Below, one piece after another: positions 1-9,045 of a stretch of DNA of 64,000 nucleotides. The DNA is taken from contig PLAE01000162.1 of NCBI GenBank assembly GCA_003134035.1, positions 1 to 64,000 on the forward strand, given 5' to 3'. The number at the start of each line of letters is the position of its first letter. Position 1 is the stretch's first letter. Under the pieces are notes generated by a model. The model saw only the letters and a list, made by a program, of their open reading frames with translations. It had not been told where the DNA came from and did not search any database. The translations under genes and the position numbers were made by a program. Source of the DNA: Candidatus Velthaea versatilis (lineage in GTDB: Bacteria > Vulcanimicrobiota > Vulcanimicrobiia > Vulcanimicrobiales > Vulcanimicrobiaceae).

Positions 1-2
1 GC

Positions 3-2174
3 AACGAGTGGCGCAACGGCGGGTACCCCGCGTGGCTGCTCCGGCGCCCCGAGTACGGTATGCCGCTGCACGACGTCCTCGAAGGCCGCTATCCGGCGAC
101 GGCGACGCTGCAGAACGCGAACTCCGACGACGCCGCCGCGCAGTGGCTGCACAACGCGACGCATCTGCGGTACGCGAGCCGCTGGCTGCGCGCGGCGCTG
201 CGCGAATTCGTGCCCTTCGCTGATCGGGTCGTGGCCGTGCAGCTCGATGACGATCAGGGCGCCTACATCGACAACCAAACCTGGCCGGCGCCGCACTTCC
301 GCGCCTATTTGGCGACGCTCGCCGGCGTCGTGCGCGGCGTGACCGGCCCGCGGCTCCCGCTCTTCATCAATACGTACGAGATGAAAGTGACCGCCTCGGC
401 GCCGGTGTGGGCGATGGGCAACTGGTACCAGAGCGACGCCTATTCGATCGGCGAACACGATCGAGCCGCGCTCGAGTTCAGCGCCGGGCTGCTGCAGACC
501 CAGCCGCGCTTTCCCGTCGCGATGAGCGAGTTCCAAGCCGGCTGGCTGGCCCAGCCCGAAGACCCCGCGCCCCGGGCCGCCGACCCGACGAACACCACAC
601 TGGCGCTGCACACGCTGCTCGGTTTGGGCATGCGCGGCGTAGTCGACTTTCCAGCCCAAGATACGATCGATCCGGCCGGCTGGGAAGCACCCTTCGCGAA
701 TATGGCGTATCTTTGGGACGCGGCGCTGCGCGTCGATCTCACGCACTCCGCGCGCTATGCGCCGACCAAACGCTTCGGCGATATCGTGCGCACGGAGGGG
801 TCGCTGTTGGCCGGAGCTCGCCGCTACGCGGACGGCGCGATCGCCTATCTTACCTCGGCCTACGACGCGTGGCACATGACCAACAGCGACGTGTTCGCGA
901 TCGTTGCGCGGACGCAGGCCGCGCAACAGGCCTGCCGCGCGCGTCATTTGACCTGCGACCTGGTCGATCTGCGCTATGCGGACGACGCGGCGCTGCGGCG
1001 GTATCGGTGGCTGATCGTGCCGAACGCGATCGTCCGGCCGATGACCGCGTCGGCGCGCCGGCGGCTCGCAAGATATCGGGCGGCGGGTGGCCGCGTCCTC
1101 GACGGGCCGCCGGACGTCGTCGCGCCGCATGCCGGCGGGATCCCGGATGCGACCGTGCTGCTCGGACCCGGCGGGGCGGCATTTCTCGATATCGTCAACT
1201 ATGACGAACGGCAACGCGCGATTCCCGCTGCGCCGCTTCTTTTGCCCGGCGGTCGGGTGTGGACGGTCGGACCGCTCACGGTGCCCGCGCGCGAAGCGGT
1301 ACTGCTGCGGTTTGCGGCGCCGCGCGCGCGGCAGCGCCTCGGTGCGGGCGTCACGCGCAACGTCGCGCCGCATACCGCCACGGCGGAGTGCGATCGCTTG
1401 CCGGCAGGAGCGCCGATCAGCACGCCGCGATCGTTCGACGACGACAGCGCGGAGGACGGCTATTCGCGCCTCACGCTGACGAACGATCTCGTCGCGATCA
1501 CACTGGCGCCGAATGCCGGAGCAAGGGCATTCACCTTCGCGCCGATATCGGCGCACGGCTGTGTGCTCGACAACGCATTCACCTCGGTCGGCGCCTTGCG
1601 CGACGACGTCGCGCTCCAACCACCGCTCTCGGTGACCGATCGCATCGGCAAATACACACGCTCGTTTCCGGCCGGCATGTTCAACCGCCCATACCGCATC
1701 GTATCGCGCGCGATGACCGCGACGACCGCCTCGGCGACGCTCGAATATGCGGCACCGGACGTCGTTCCGAACGGCGCTCGGTTTACTCGAACATTGAGCA
1801 TCGTGAAAGGCGAATCCGCCGTTACCGTTACGGCAAACGTCTCGTTCAGCGCCGGACCGAACGCGGCAGCGCAGCGAGCCGTTCGTTACGACTCCGTCAA
1901 TACGCGCGGGGCAACGATCATCGACGAGCGGGCACGGGGCGCGGTCGGCTTCTTCTTCCCCGCGAGTGGACGGGTCGCGATCGTCGCCTGGCGACCGGCG
2001 CAGGTGGAGGCGGCGCAATTCCTCGCCGAGCGAACGTCGACGGTGCTGCGCTTGCAATTCGCGCCGGGCCGCACCGTCACGCGCTACGCGATCGAGCGGG
2101 CGGTCAATGTCGACGCGGCCCGTAACGACATGGCGCAAGAGCGCGACGCGCTAACGCCAACGGCGTACCACTGA
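3..2174 (+). CDS. GH35/GH42-like beta-galactosidase family glycoside hydrolase, 5' end cut by the window edge
   Basis: The open frame runs in from the left edge at base 3, so the ATG at 60 is probably internal. Before it the frame reads a W-x-N-G-G-Y-P-x-W-L-L stretch like the GH35 substrate-side loop. Numbering from that Met, residues 61-67 (QLDDDQG) sit where GH35 enzymes have Q-x-E-N-E-Y-G, so the acid/base Glu position is Asp65. Residues 156-161 (SEFQAG) match the nucleophile segment, with Glu157 present. Residues from about 440 on look like a beta-sandwich (mutarotase-like) tail. Such enzymes cut terminal beta-galactosides or related sugars. The upstream part, including any signal peptide, is outside the window. 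The TGA at 2172-2174 is followed by 370 bp of non-coding DNA. Family call fairly sure; activity uncertain because of the altered catalytic position. Confidence 0.72.
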   Translation, partial: NEWRNGGYPAWLLRRPEYGMPLHDVLEGRYPATATLQNANSDDAAAQWLHNATHLRYASRWLRAALREFVPFADRVVAVQLDDDQGAYIDNQTWPAPHFRAYLATLAGVVRGVTGPRLPLFINTYEMKVTASAPVWAMGNWYQSDAYSIGEHDRAALEFSAGLLQTQPRFPVAMSEFQAGWLAQPEDPAPRAADPTNTTLALHTLLGLGMRGVVDFPAQDTIDPAGWEAPFANMAYLWDAALRVDLTHSARYAPTKRFGDIVRTEGSLLAGARRYADGAIAYLTSAYDAWHMTNSDVFAIVARTQAAQQACRARHLTCDLVDLRYADDAALRRYRWLIVPNAIVRPMTASARRRLARYRAAGGRVLDGPPDVVAPHAGGIPDATVLLGPGGAAFLDIVNYDERQRAIPAAPLLLPGGRVWTVGPLTVPAREAVLLRFAAPRARQRLGAGVTRNVAPHTATAECDRLPAGAPISTPRSFDDDSAEDGYSRLTLTNDLVAITLAPNAGARAFTFAPISAHGCVLDNAFTSVGALRDDVALQPPLSVTDRIGKYTRSFPAGMFNRPYRIVSRAMTATTASATLEYAAPDVVPNGARFTRTLSIVKGESAVTVTANVSFSAGPNAAAQRAVRYDSVNTRGATIIDERARGAVGFFFPASGRVAIVAWRPAQVEAAQFLAERTSTVLRLQFAPGRTVTRYAIERAVNVDAARNDMAQERDALTPTAYH

Positions 2175-2546
2175 TCCTGGGCAGCGCGACTTTAGAGACA
2201 AGTGAACAGCCTGCAATGACGGCGGCTATGCCTCGCATGCGAGCGTCCGGATGAGGCGATGCGCCGAACTTGCGGGGATCTGCCAACTTGAACGTCACTT
2301 TTTATACCGTGTCCGGTTTCCGGTTAAACTCGAATAGAAACAACCGCTTTTGCTCGGTGCAAATGTTCGTCGATGCGATTCGGGCTGCAATCCGGGTAAA
2401 GGGTTTTGTCGAAAACAGAGACCGACAAAATCGTTAATATGTTTACACATTTTAACAGACAAGCCGAGCTTGCGCTCCCATGGGTAGTCGACGTGCGCCG
2501 ATATCTCCGTGGAATGAACTCTCACGTTCTCAGGAGGTAGCCCAAG
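2175..2546. promoter_or_regulatory. Intergenic region with AT-rich promoter DNA upstream of the solute-binding protein gene
   Basis: These 372 bp hold no credible gene. From about 2295 to 2460 the base composition is clearly richer in A+T than the flanks (for example TTTTTATACC near 2300 and TTAATATGTTTACACATTTT near 2434-2453), as expected for a promoter and long leader of the gene starting at 2547. I could not pick a single -35/-10 pair with confidence. The ribosome binding site is AGGAGG at 2532-2537. Confidence 0.45.
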
Positions 2547-4025
2547 TTGAATCACGTTGACGAGCTTTGCGCATCGTATGCTCACGCTGAAGTAAGCCGG
2601 CGGGATTTTGTCGGGCGTGCCCTTCGGGCCGGCCTCTCTATGGCTGCGGTGGGCGCCCTCTTCCGGATCTATACTCCGAGCGCGCAGGCCGAGGAGGCCG
2701 CCGGAGCATTGTCGCCGAGCGGCCCATCAAGCTCCTTCGACTACAAGAAATATGCCGGCGCGACGGTCACGCTGCAAGTTTCCAAGCATCCATACATCGA
2801 TGCGCTGAAGGCGAACGTATCGAAATTCACCGACTTGACCGGCATCAACGTCACCTTCGATATGCAGCCCGAAGCGCTGTACTTCGACAAGATCAAATTC
2901 GGCCTGGCGCAGAAGAGTTCCGATTTCGACGTCTTCATGCTAGGCGCGTACATGACGTGGCAGTATGGTCCGGCCGGCTGGGTCGAAGACCTCGGTCCGT
3001 ACATCAGAGATCCCGGCAAAACCGCCCCCGAATTCGATTTCGCCGATATCTTTCCGAACGTATTGGCAAACGACTCGTGGGACAATAAACCCGGCGACAA
3101 ACCCGGCACCGGCAGCGCGCACCAATGGGCGTTGCCATGGGGTTGGGAAAGCTACATGCTCACGTATCGTCGAGATATCCTGAAAAAACACGGATTGGCC
3201 GTGCCTCGATCGTATCCTCAAATCTTGAGCGTCTGCCAAAAGCTCAAGACGCTCGAACCGAAGATGATTCCGTTCCTTTCGCGCGGCGGCTTGAACTGGG
3301 ATACGGTTCACCCGGGCTTTTTATCGGGGTTCAGCGCCTTCGGCGGCCAAGACTTCGACGGGCAACTCCGGCCGACGATGAATTCGCAGAGTTCGATCGA
3401 GTTCACCGATCTCTTCACGAAACTCAATCGCGAATGCGGAATGCCCGGCGGCCAGTGGCCGTCCGTCGGCGTGTTCGACTTGCCGCACGCCGTCGGCAAC
3501 GGCGACGCGGTCATGTATCACGACGCGTCGGTCCTGGGCTTCTTCACCGATCTTCCGGGCGGCTCGAAACTCGGCGGACAGGGGAAAATCGCGTTCGCTC
3601 CGTCGCCCGGCCGCGACGGTCCGAGCGACTCGAACATGTGGATCTGGTCGCTCGGACTCAATGCCGGATCCAAGCAAAAAGATGCGGCGTGGCTGTTCAT
3701 GCAGTGGGCCGCGGGAAAAGATCACTTGTTGTTCGCCGGCACGAAATTCGGACACGCTGATACCATTCGTAAATCCGTTTTCAACAATCCGGCCTATCAG
3801 CAGCGGATGGCCGACCGGGCGGGCTACGTTCCGACGTTCAACGCCCAGGCCGAAAAGTCGCGGCTCATGTTCACGCCCCAACAAGAATTCTTCGCCGTGA
3901 CGGATCGCTGGGCGGGCGCCCTGCAAGATGTTTACGCGGGCCGAATGACCAGTGAAGCGGCCCTCAATCGCTGCGTTCAAAGGATTTCGCAGGAGATCGA
4001 ACTGCGCCCCGCGATCAGCGGCTGA
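2547..4025 (+). CDS. Tat-exported extracellular solute-binding protein, family 1 (sugar ABC type)
   Basis: 492 residues. The start is TTG at 2547, chosen because AGGAGG ends 9 nt before it. Residues 17-21 (SRRDF) followed by a hydrophobic stretch and an A-Q-A/E-E site near residue 48 form a twin-arginine signal peptide, so the protein folds before export. The mature part shows the SBP_bac_1 pattern: a beta strand, [11 protein letters not shown]-x-x-T-G-I-N-V, then F-D-V-F-M and a central hinge. Family members bind sugars or oligosaccharides for ABC importers. No permease or ATPase gene is adjacent. The next gene, 68 nt away on the same strand, is a chemoreceptor, which suggests this protein may feed ligand information to it. 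Substrate unknown; the upstream glycosidase hints at a glycan. Confidence 0.85.
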   Translation: MNHVDELCASYAHAEVSRRDFVGRALRAGLSMAAVGALFRIYTPSAQAEEAAGALSPSGPSSSFDYKKYAGATVTLQVSKHPYIDALKANVSKFTDLTGINVTFDMQPEALYFDKIKFGLAQKSSDFDVFMLGAYMTWQYGPAGWVEDLGPYIRDPGKTAPEFDFADIFPNVLANDSWDNKPGDKPGTGSAHQWALPWGWESYMLTYRRDILKKHGLAVPRSYPQILSVCQKLKTLEPKMIPFLSRGGLNWDTVHPGFLSGFSAFGGQDFDGQLRPTMNSQSSIEFTDLFTKLNRECGMPGGQWPSVGVFDLPHAVGNGDAVMYHDASVLGFFTDLPGGSKLGGQGKIAFAPSPGRDGPSDSNMWIWSLGLNAGSKQKDAAWLFMQWAAGKDHLLFAGTKFGHADTIRKSVFNNPAYQQRMADRAGYVPTFNAQAEKSRLMFTPQQEFFAVTDRWAGALQDVYAGRMTSEAALNRCVQRISQEIELRPAISG

Positions 4026-4093
4026 GCGCAAAACCCGACTCCGGTTCATTTACTCACGTGGCTCGTACCTTAAGCAAGGATGCAACGACTCTC

Positions 4094-6166
4094 ATGCAAC
4101 TCCGACTTCGTGCCCAGCTTTTTATCGCCCCGGCCATTGCGCTAGTGGCCCTCATCGTCGTCATCGGTGCGGCCTTCATCGGATTCGCTCAGGTCGAACG
4201 CGCCAGCGACGAACTTCTCGCGAATACCAATCTCCGCGAAAAGACCGCGGCTGTACGCGAGGCCGGTGTCCGCGAGCGAACGATCACCTATCGGTCGATT
4301 CTGACCGGGATGTCATCGGATTTCGCCGATTTTCAAACCGTTTCTGACAGCTCAACGCAAAATATGGGCTTCGTCGCCACACATACGGGATCGATCGTCG
4401 GCGCCCATGAGATCGCGACGGCAGCGGTCGACATCCTCGAACATCTCGAAGGAACATACCGCTCGATCGCCGGCGCCAACGTCTTGCACCGTCAGGAACT
4501 CTTCGCGATGTATGGCGGAGCGAAGGTCCGAAGCAAAATCGATCCGGCGCTCGTTCGCGACTCAGACGTTCAAGGCGACTTGCTCGATTCGACGCTGACC
4601 AAACTCATCGGCGTGATCGATCATGCCGTCGATGCTTCGCGCGACGAGGTCGCCGTCCGCGTGCGCATGCTACAAATTACGCTTTTGTTGGTCTTCCTCG
4701 TTGCTCTCGTCGGCACCATCGCCGCCGCGACCGTGGTTTCGGAGCGAATCCGGCGTCGCGTCACCGACGTGTCCGTCGCGCTGCAGTCGATTGTGCGCGA
4801 AGATCTCGCGCATTTGTCCTCGGTGATCAATCGGCTTGCGAGCGGCGATCTCACGGGAAGATTCTCTTCGAGCCGCACCACCTTTGAGAAGCCCGGTGCC
4901 GACGAGATCGGCACGTTGGTCACGACGTATAACGAACTCGCCGCTGCGTTGGGCGAGATGGGGACGCAGTTCACGGCTGCAACGAGCAACCTGCGCGATC
5001 TGATCTTGGGCGTGGCGATGACGAGCAAATCGCTGGCCGTTGCTTCCGACGAAGCGTCCGCGGCAGCAAAGCAGTCGAAAATTTCCGTGACGCAGATCGG
5101 CCAAGCCGTCGACTTGGTGTCCGTCGGTGCTCAGGATCAGGCAAGCAAAATTGCCGACACCGCGACCGCCATCGAAGAGCTGAGCCGAACGGCCGAACAG
5201 ATCGCGGGCGTTGCCTTGCATCAAGCCGAGTCGATTGCCCTGACGACGAGTGCTCTGCAGAAACTCGACGATGCGATCGGCAGCTTGTCCTCGCAGGGCG
5301 CGACGTTGACCACCGCCGCGCGAGAAGCATCCGCGGAAGCCGAAACGGGCAACGCCGCGGTCAGCGAAACCGCGCAGACGATTGTGCAGCTCAAATCAGT
5401 CTCGACGACGGCGGCGAACGCCATGTCGAGCCTCGAAGAGCGCTCGTCGAAGGTCGAAGAGATCGTCGATACCATTGAAGATATCGCGGATCAGACGAAC
5501 CTGCTCGCGCTCAACGCCGCGATCGAGGCCGCGCGCGCCGGCGAGCACGGACGCGGCTTCGCCGTCGTGGCCGATGAGGTTCGCAAGTTGGCCGAACGCA
5601 GCTCGACGGCAACCAAGGAAATCTCGAAGATTCTCAGTGACATCAAGCGCGAGACGATCGCCGCGGCCAACGCGATGCGAACCTCGTCGGGCTCAATGGA
5701 CTCGGGCATCGCCGTCTCGCAACGCGCGTCGCGCTCGCTCGAAAGCGTTGGTCGCGCGATCTCCACCACGAGCAGCGTGGCGGAGGCACTCGCCGGCCAG
5801 GCGCGCGAAATGCGCGACGCCTCGACGCGTGTCACCGAAAACATGTCCAGCGCCTCCGCCGCGGTCGAGGAAAACTCCGCGGCTGCATCCGAAATGCGCA
5901 GTACCACCGATCACGTGACGAACGCGATGGTGCCGGTCGCCGCGACGGCGTTGAAAAACGCCGACGCCGCCAAGGAAGCCGCGGAATCGACCCGTCAGCT
6001 CGCGCTCGGTATTGCGGAGATTGACTCGACGGCGCGCAGTCTGCGGGATCAAGCCGCGCAACTCGAGGACCTCGTTTCAAAGTTCATCTTCGAGGATGCC
6101 GATCAGGCCCGCACCGCTGCCCCACGTCGACCCGTACCGCCGCAAGCCCTTGCGATGCATCGGTAG
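4094..6166 (+). CDS. Methyl-accepting chemotaxis protein
   Basis: 690 residues from ATG 4094, which has AAGGA upstream and places the first membrane helix at the N terminus. A GTG at 4058 would add 12 residues but lacks a clear ribosome site. Order of parts: membrane helix about 6-28, a periplasmic all-alpha region of about 165 residues (four-helix-bundle type), second membrane helix about 195-216, HAMP domain, then a long Ala/Ser/Glu-rich coiled coil. Its hairpin tip near residues 460-485 carries the family signature [19 protein letters not shown] and [12 protein letters not shown]. It signals through CheW/CheA at the membrane. No C-terminal CheR-binding pentapeptide is visible. It is probably co-transcribed with the solute-binding protein upstream. 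No che genes lie in the window. Confidence 0.93.
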   Translation: MQLRLRAQLFIAPAIALVALIVVIGAAFIGFAQVERASDELLANTNLREKTAAVREAGVRERTITYRSILTGMSSDFADFQTVSDSSTQNMGFVATHTGSIVGAHEIATAAVDILEHLEGTYRSIAGANVLHRQELFAMYGGAKVRSKIDPALVRDSDVQGDLLDSTLTKLIGVIDHAVDASRDEVAVRVRMLQITLLLVFLVALVGTIAAATVVSERIRRRVTDVSVALQSIVREDLAHLSSVINRLASGDLTGRFSSSRTTFEKPGADEIGTLVTTYNELAAALGEMGTQFTAATSNLRDLILGVAMTSKSLAVASDEASAAAKQSKISVTQIGQAVDLVSVGAQDQASKIADTATAIEELSRTAEQIAGVALHQAESIALTTSALQKLDDAIGSLSSQGATLTTAAREASAEAETGNAAVSETAQTIVQLKSVSTTAANAMSSLEERSSKVEEIVDTIEDIADQTNLLALNAAIEAARAGEHGRGFAVVADEVRKLAERSSTATKEISKILSDIKRETIAAANAMRTSSGSMDSGIAVSQRASRSLESVGRAISTTSSVAEALAGQAREMRDASTRVTENMSSASAAVEENSAAASEMRSTTDHVTNAMVPVAATALKNADAAKEAAESTRQLALGIAEIDSTARSLRDQAAQLEDLVSKFIFEDADQARTAAPRRPVPPQALAMHR

Positions 6167-6179
6167 CGCAACCGCCAGA

Positions 6180-6214
6180 ACCCGGGCGGCTCTCTTGAAA
6201 GAACGTGCCCGGGT
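6180..6214 (+). terminator. GC-rich hairpin after the chemoreceptor gene, possible terminator
   Basis: ACCCGGGC at 6180-6187 pairs with GCCCGGGT at 6207-6214, giving an 8-bp stem with a 19-nt loop. It starts 14 nt after the chemoreceptor stop codon and lies before the tRNA gene. There is no T run, so it is not a textbook intrinsic terminator. Confidence 0.35.
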
Positions 6215-6238
6215 CGACGCGAATTCCTCCCTCGCTGC

Positions 6239-6321
6239 GGGGGCGTGGCGAAATGGTAGACGCAGTTGCCTCAAAAGCAACCGAGTGTGAGCTCATCTCG
6301 GTTCGAGTCCGAGCGCCCCCA
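6239..6321 (+). tRNA. tRNA-Leu (anticodon CAA)
   Basis: The 7-bp acceptor stem GGGGGCG (6239-6245) pairs with CGCCCCC (6314-6320), and the discriminator base is A6321. The anticodon stem GTTGC/GCAAC encloses the loop CTCAAAA, anticodon CAA, reading TTG codons. The long variable arm marks a class II tRNA, and the T arm has the GTTCGAGTC loop. CCA is not encoded. The 3' part is repeated at 15243 and 43874, as is typical of tRNA genes used as integration sites. Confidence 0.96.
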
Positions 6322-6334
6322 GGTCAAAATCAGC
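6294..6334 (+). repeat. Putative attachment site: 3' end of tRNA-Leu plus 13 bp downstream
   Basis: Bases 6294-6319 recur exactly (26 nt) at 43874-43899. Bases 6296-6334, including the non-tRNA bases GGTCAAAATCAGC, recur with two small differences at 15243-15280. The copy at 15243 extends past the tRNA into flanking DNA, as integration crossover sites often do. I infer an att core used by one or more integrative elements. No integrase gene is visible in the window. Confidence 0.6.
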
Positions 6335-6837
6335 AATTTGAGCACGAACTAGCCTGAAAAATTCGTATCTGGACTCAAAAAGCCGAGCGTGACTGAATGG
6401 GTTTAAGTCCAAAATGAGTCCAACTTCGACGGGCGCTCCTTAGTCAAGCGAGCGCTCGCCGAAGAAATCGCCGCAATGTCTCTCAGTTACCACGATTGGA
6501 AGTCGGTCGATCTGTCCTCCTGCTGCGAGAGCATAACGAGTCCGCGTCGCGCCTGCGAACAAATGAGAATTCCGGGAAAGTTGGGCCCGTGGGTCGCGGT
6601 CGTGCGGCGACCGCGGGCTCGCTGCCGCGAGGGTATTGGTCGAGCAAGTCATGCCCCAGCGTTGCGCGTTAGCAATGTCACGCCAGCCGCTCGACTCCCG
6701 GACGCGACTGACGCCGGCATACGGCGCAATCGGAGCGCCGGAATATGTTCATGTCGCCTGCCGCAAGCGGGGACTCGCGCGGCGGTTGCGCGCTCTGCTC
6801 AACGAGCTGTGACGATGCAGCCCTCGAGTCGGTCAGG
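6335..6837. other. Non-coding or decayed stretch downstream of tRNA-Leu
   Basis: About 500 bp between the tRNA and the HNH gene. The open frames here lack plausible composition, ribosome sites or recognisable motifs. This is where an integrase gene would usually sit in a tRNA-targeted island, but I see no tyrosine-recombinase R-H-R-Y pattern in any frame. Confidence 0.4.
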
Positions 6838-7332
6838 GTGAAGTTTTTTATCGCGACGTTTGCTGCGGGTCTCGTGTCGGTCACGGCAAGCACGAGGTTG
6901 GCGATGGCCTCGACACTTCCGAATTCGTCGACGACGCCCGGGACGATCGGTTCGAGCGATCCCACCATCGTCTGCGTTCGTGGCTATTCGCGCTCGGTGC
7001 GGCCACCGTACAGCTACGCCTGGCGCAAATTTCGGGTCAGCGTCTTTCGCGCGTACGGCATCCCGCACGAGCAGTGGCGCGGCTACACGCTCGATCACCT
7101 CGTTCCGCTCGAGCTCGGCGGCGCACCGGAGGATCTCCGGAACGTCTGGCCGGAGCCGAAAGCCGATGCGAAGCGCAAGGACGAGGTCGAAGGCGCGCTG
7201 CTCGCCGCAGCATGTTACCGGCATACGCTGACCCTGGCGGCGGCGCAGGCCGCGATCGCGCGCAATTGGACCACGACGCCGGTAGGGCTGCCGGCGATTC
7301 GAACGCATCATTACCCTCGGAGCAGCGAATAA
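6838..7332 (+). CDS. Secreted HNH-type nuclease-like protein
   Basis: 164 residues from GTG 6838; this start gives a clean N-terminal signal peptide (V-K-F-F-I-A-T-F-A-A-G-L) ending near residue 24. The core reads Y-T-L-D-H-L-V-P-L-E-L-G-G and later N-V-W-P-E-P-K-A-D-A-K-R-K-D, matching the D-H-x-x-P-x-x-x-G-G / N-x-W-P / K-D pattern of small exported HNH (beta-beta-alpha metal) proteins. The C terminus has the family's A-A-Q-A-A-I-A-R-N-W helix. It likely cleaves nucleic acid outside the cytoplasm. It stands alone with no immunity partner beside it. A damaged copy of its second half lies near the other end of the island at 14189-14428. Ribosome site weak. Confidence 0.68.
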   Translation: MKFFIATFAAGLVSVTASTRLAMASTLPNSSTTPGTIGSSDPTIVCVRGYSRSVRPPYSYAWRKFRVSVFRAYGIPHEQWRGYTLDHLVPLELGGAPEDLRNVWPEPKADAKRKDEVEGALLAAACYRHTLTLAAAQAAIARNWTTTPVGLPAIRTHHYPRSSE

Positions 7333-7392
7333 CGGCGGCGGGCGAATACAGAGTGCCACCCAGGTGGCCGTCAAACGCGTCATACTGATGTT

Positions 7393-7581
7393 ATGGATCA
7401 GCAGAACCCATTAACGGACCCGACCTCCCTCATCGCTTACCGGCTCGCAAATGGCGGCTCGTCGCGACGGTCTAAACCGGCTCACGCAGCAGCCAGCAAC
7501 ACACGGATGGCGTCCCCCGGAATCGTCGGGCTTGGATTCGTGATCGCCACGATCATCGCGATCACCCTGCTAGTGTTATAG
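7393..7581 (+). CDS. Small protein with one C-terminal membrane segment, unknown function
   Basis: 62 residues. The first 40 are polar and rich in Ser and Ala; the last 20 form a hydrophobic helix with V-I-A-T-I-I-A-I-T-L-L-V-L. This fits a tail-anchored small membrane protein. No ribosome binding site is obvious before the ATG and no family is recognised. It could be a chance frame; the intact hydrophobic tail ending exactly at the stop is the main reason to list it. Confidence 0.35.
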   Translation: MDQQNPLTDPTSLIAYRLANGGSSRRSKPAHAAASNTRMASPGIVGLGFVIATIIAITLLVL

Positions 7582-8023
7582 AACGTCCCCGATATTAGCG
7601 ATCGGCAACGGAAAATGCTGCGTCGAAATGGCCGGCGATCGACTTCGCCAGCGTGGTCGCGGTAAAAATCATGACGCTCAGCATCGTGAAAGCCGCCGAA
7701 GCGCGGATCTGTCTGGATGGAAAAGACGCCGCGATCGTTCGTGCACGTGACGAACAGATCGCGATGGCGCCAGGTCACCCGATTGCAGCGGCGATTAGTG
7801 CTGGCCCTGACGTCCGGCAGATAACGGCGCAGCTCGGCGGTGAGCACGCGGCACCAGGGGGCGAACTCCAGGCGGGGGCCGGGCGGTGGGACGGGGTGTC
7901 GCACGCTGCCGGATTGCCCGCCGGCGGCTTCTTCTCCCGGCCTGGCGTTCCCGATCGCCACGCCTCCAGCCAGCGACGAATCAACAATGTCATGCAGTTG
8001 GCACACGCGTAGCAGCTCATGAG
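7582..8023. other. Stretch without a convincing gene
   Basis: Frames are open on both strands (for example + strand 7653-8012 and - strand 7482-8042), but they overlap each other, neither shows family motifs, and neither start has a good ribosome site. I see no repeats or hairpins of note. Confidence 0.35.
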
Positions 8024-8287
8024 GTGGTGAGTTGCGAGGCATGCATGGCCGAAGAGCCGCCGCCGATGCTGTGCCTGGGGCGGTGCCCTCGCGAAAGCCG
8101 CCGCCGCTGCGCGTTCTGCGCCAATGTAGCGGCGGTCATTTGCGATGGTGAGCGATGCATCCGACCAATCTGTGACGATCATCGGTGGAGCGCTACCGAG
8201 GAGCTCGATTTGTGCCCGTCGTGCGAGAGCAAACTCTGCGCGGTGGCGGGAGCCCCCAAACAGATCGAACTATTTGGGTCAAAGTGA
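8024..8287 (+). CDS. Small cysteine-rich, probably zinc-binding protein
   Basis: 87 residues from GTG 8024 (GTG 8027 and ATG 8042 are alternatives). It contains a run of Cys and His pairs: C-E-A-C, C-L-G-R-C, R-R-R-C-A-F-C, C-D-G-E-R-C, I-C-D-D-H and C-P-S-C. This is a pattern of at least two or three treble-clef or knuckle zinc sites with no enzyme core. Similar short Cys-rich proteins are common in integrative elements. The tail is short and basic. Function unknown. The frame is open far upstream, but the composition there is unlike protein, so a start near 8024-8042 is preferred. Confidence 0.55.
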   Translation: MVSCEACMAEEPPPMLCLGRCPRESRRRCAFCANVAAVICDGERCIRPICDDHRWSATEELDLCPSCESKLCAVAGAPKQIELFGSK

Positions 8288-8445
8288 TAGCTGGGCGGAC
8301 CGTCGGCGCACGCACGACCGAGGCCGTTCAATTCTTGAACCTGGCCCCGAGGTTGCCTTGTTCACTCAATGGAGTCTCGGAGGGAAACAGTTCAAGGAGC
8401 GGCCATAAGGTCGAACGACGCTGATGAGCTTGGGGAAACGCTCGC

Positions 8446-9045
8446 ATGTATGAGTTGATCAAGAAACAAATAGCATCGGATTATTTCCAACAACGCTTTT
8501 CAAACGACGGTCAGCGCTTTGTCGCGTGGTACCTGCGGAATATACTTCTTCGCGATATGAACGAAACGCACGACGAAATCACAGACGGAGGCGACGACAA
8601 ACAGATCGACGCCATTGTCATCGACGACGACAAGTCACTCGTACACATCGTTCAAGGCAAATTTATACAGAGCGGGTCTGTAGATGCCGAGCCCTTGCGT
8701 GAAGTCTTGTCTGCATGGATTCAAATCAAGGACCTGGCGCGACTCCAGAATGTGGCGAACCAAAAATTGCAGCGCAAGCTCGCGGAACTGGCGGCGGCTT
8801 TGGATGAAGACTATGAGGTGTCGTTTGAACTGATTACGACCGGAACCCTGACGGAAGCGGCACTCCATGACCTCGAAGCGTTTCAGCAAGAGCTGGCCAA
8901 ACTTAGCGACAAAGAAGATTTCGATGCGACGATCCATGTAATCGATAATGACGAGCTTAGGCAGCGCTATGATTACTCAATCGAATCCGAACCCGAGCCT
9001 CAATTATACGCTGACGCTGGTCGGCAGCAAATACATGCATCATGA
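8446..9045 (+). CDS. AIPR-type abortive-infection protein, N-terminal nuclease-like half (frameshifted)
   Basis: 199 residues, of which the first 180 or so belong to the AIPR protein. Residues 47-73 (D-G-G-x-D-K-Q-I-D-A-I ... V-Q-G-K-F) look like a restriction-endonuclease core with D55 and Q70-x-K72 as metal and catalytic positions. The reading frame continues past about 8990 into an unrelated short tail. The protein's natural continuation (AIPR domain) lies in the +1 frame from about 8990 on. AIPR proteins are linked to phage resistance through abortive infection. The base composition is lower in G+C than the neighbours, a sign of transfer. Confidence 0.75.
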   Translation: MYELIKKQIASDYFQQRFSNDGQRFVAWYLRNILLRDMNETHDEITDGGDDKQIDAIVIDDDKSLVHIVQGKFIQSGSVDAEPLREVLSAWIQIKDLARLQNVANQKLQRKLAELAAALDEDYEVSFELITTGTLTEAALHDLEAFQQELAKLSDKEDFDATIHVIDNDELRQRYDYSIESEPEPQLYADAGRQQIHAS

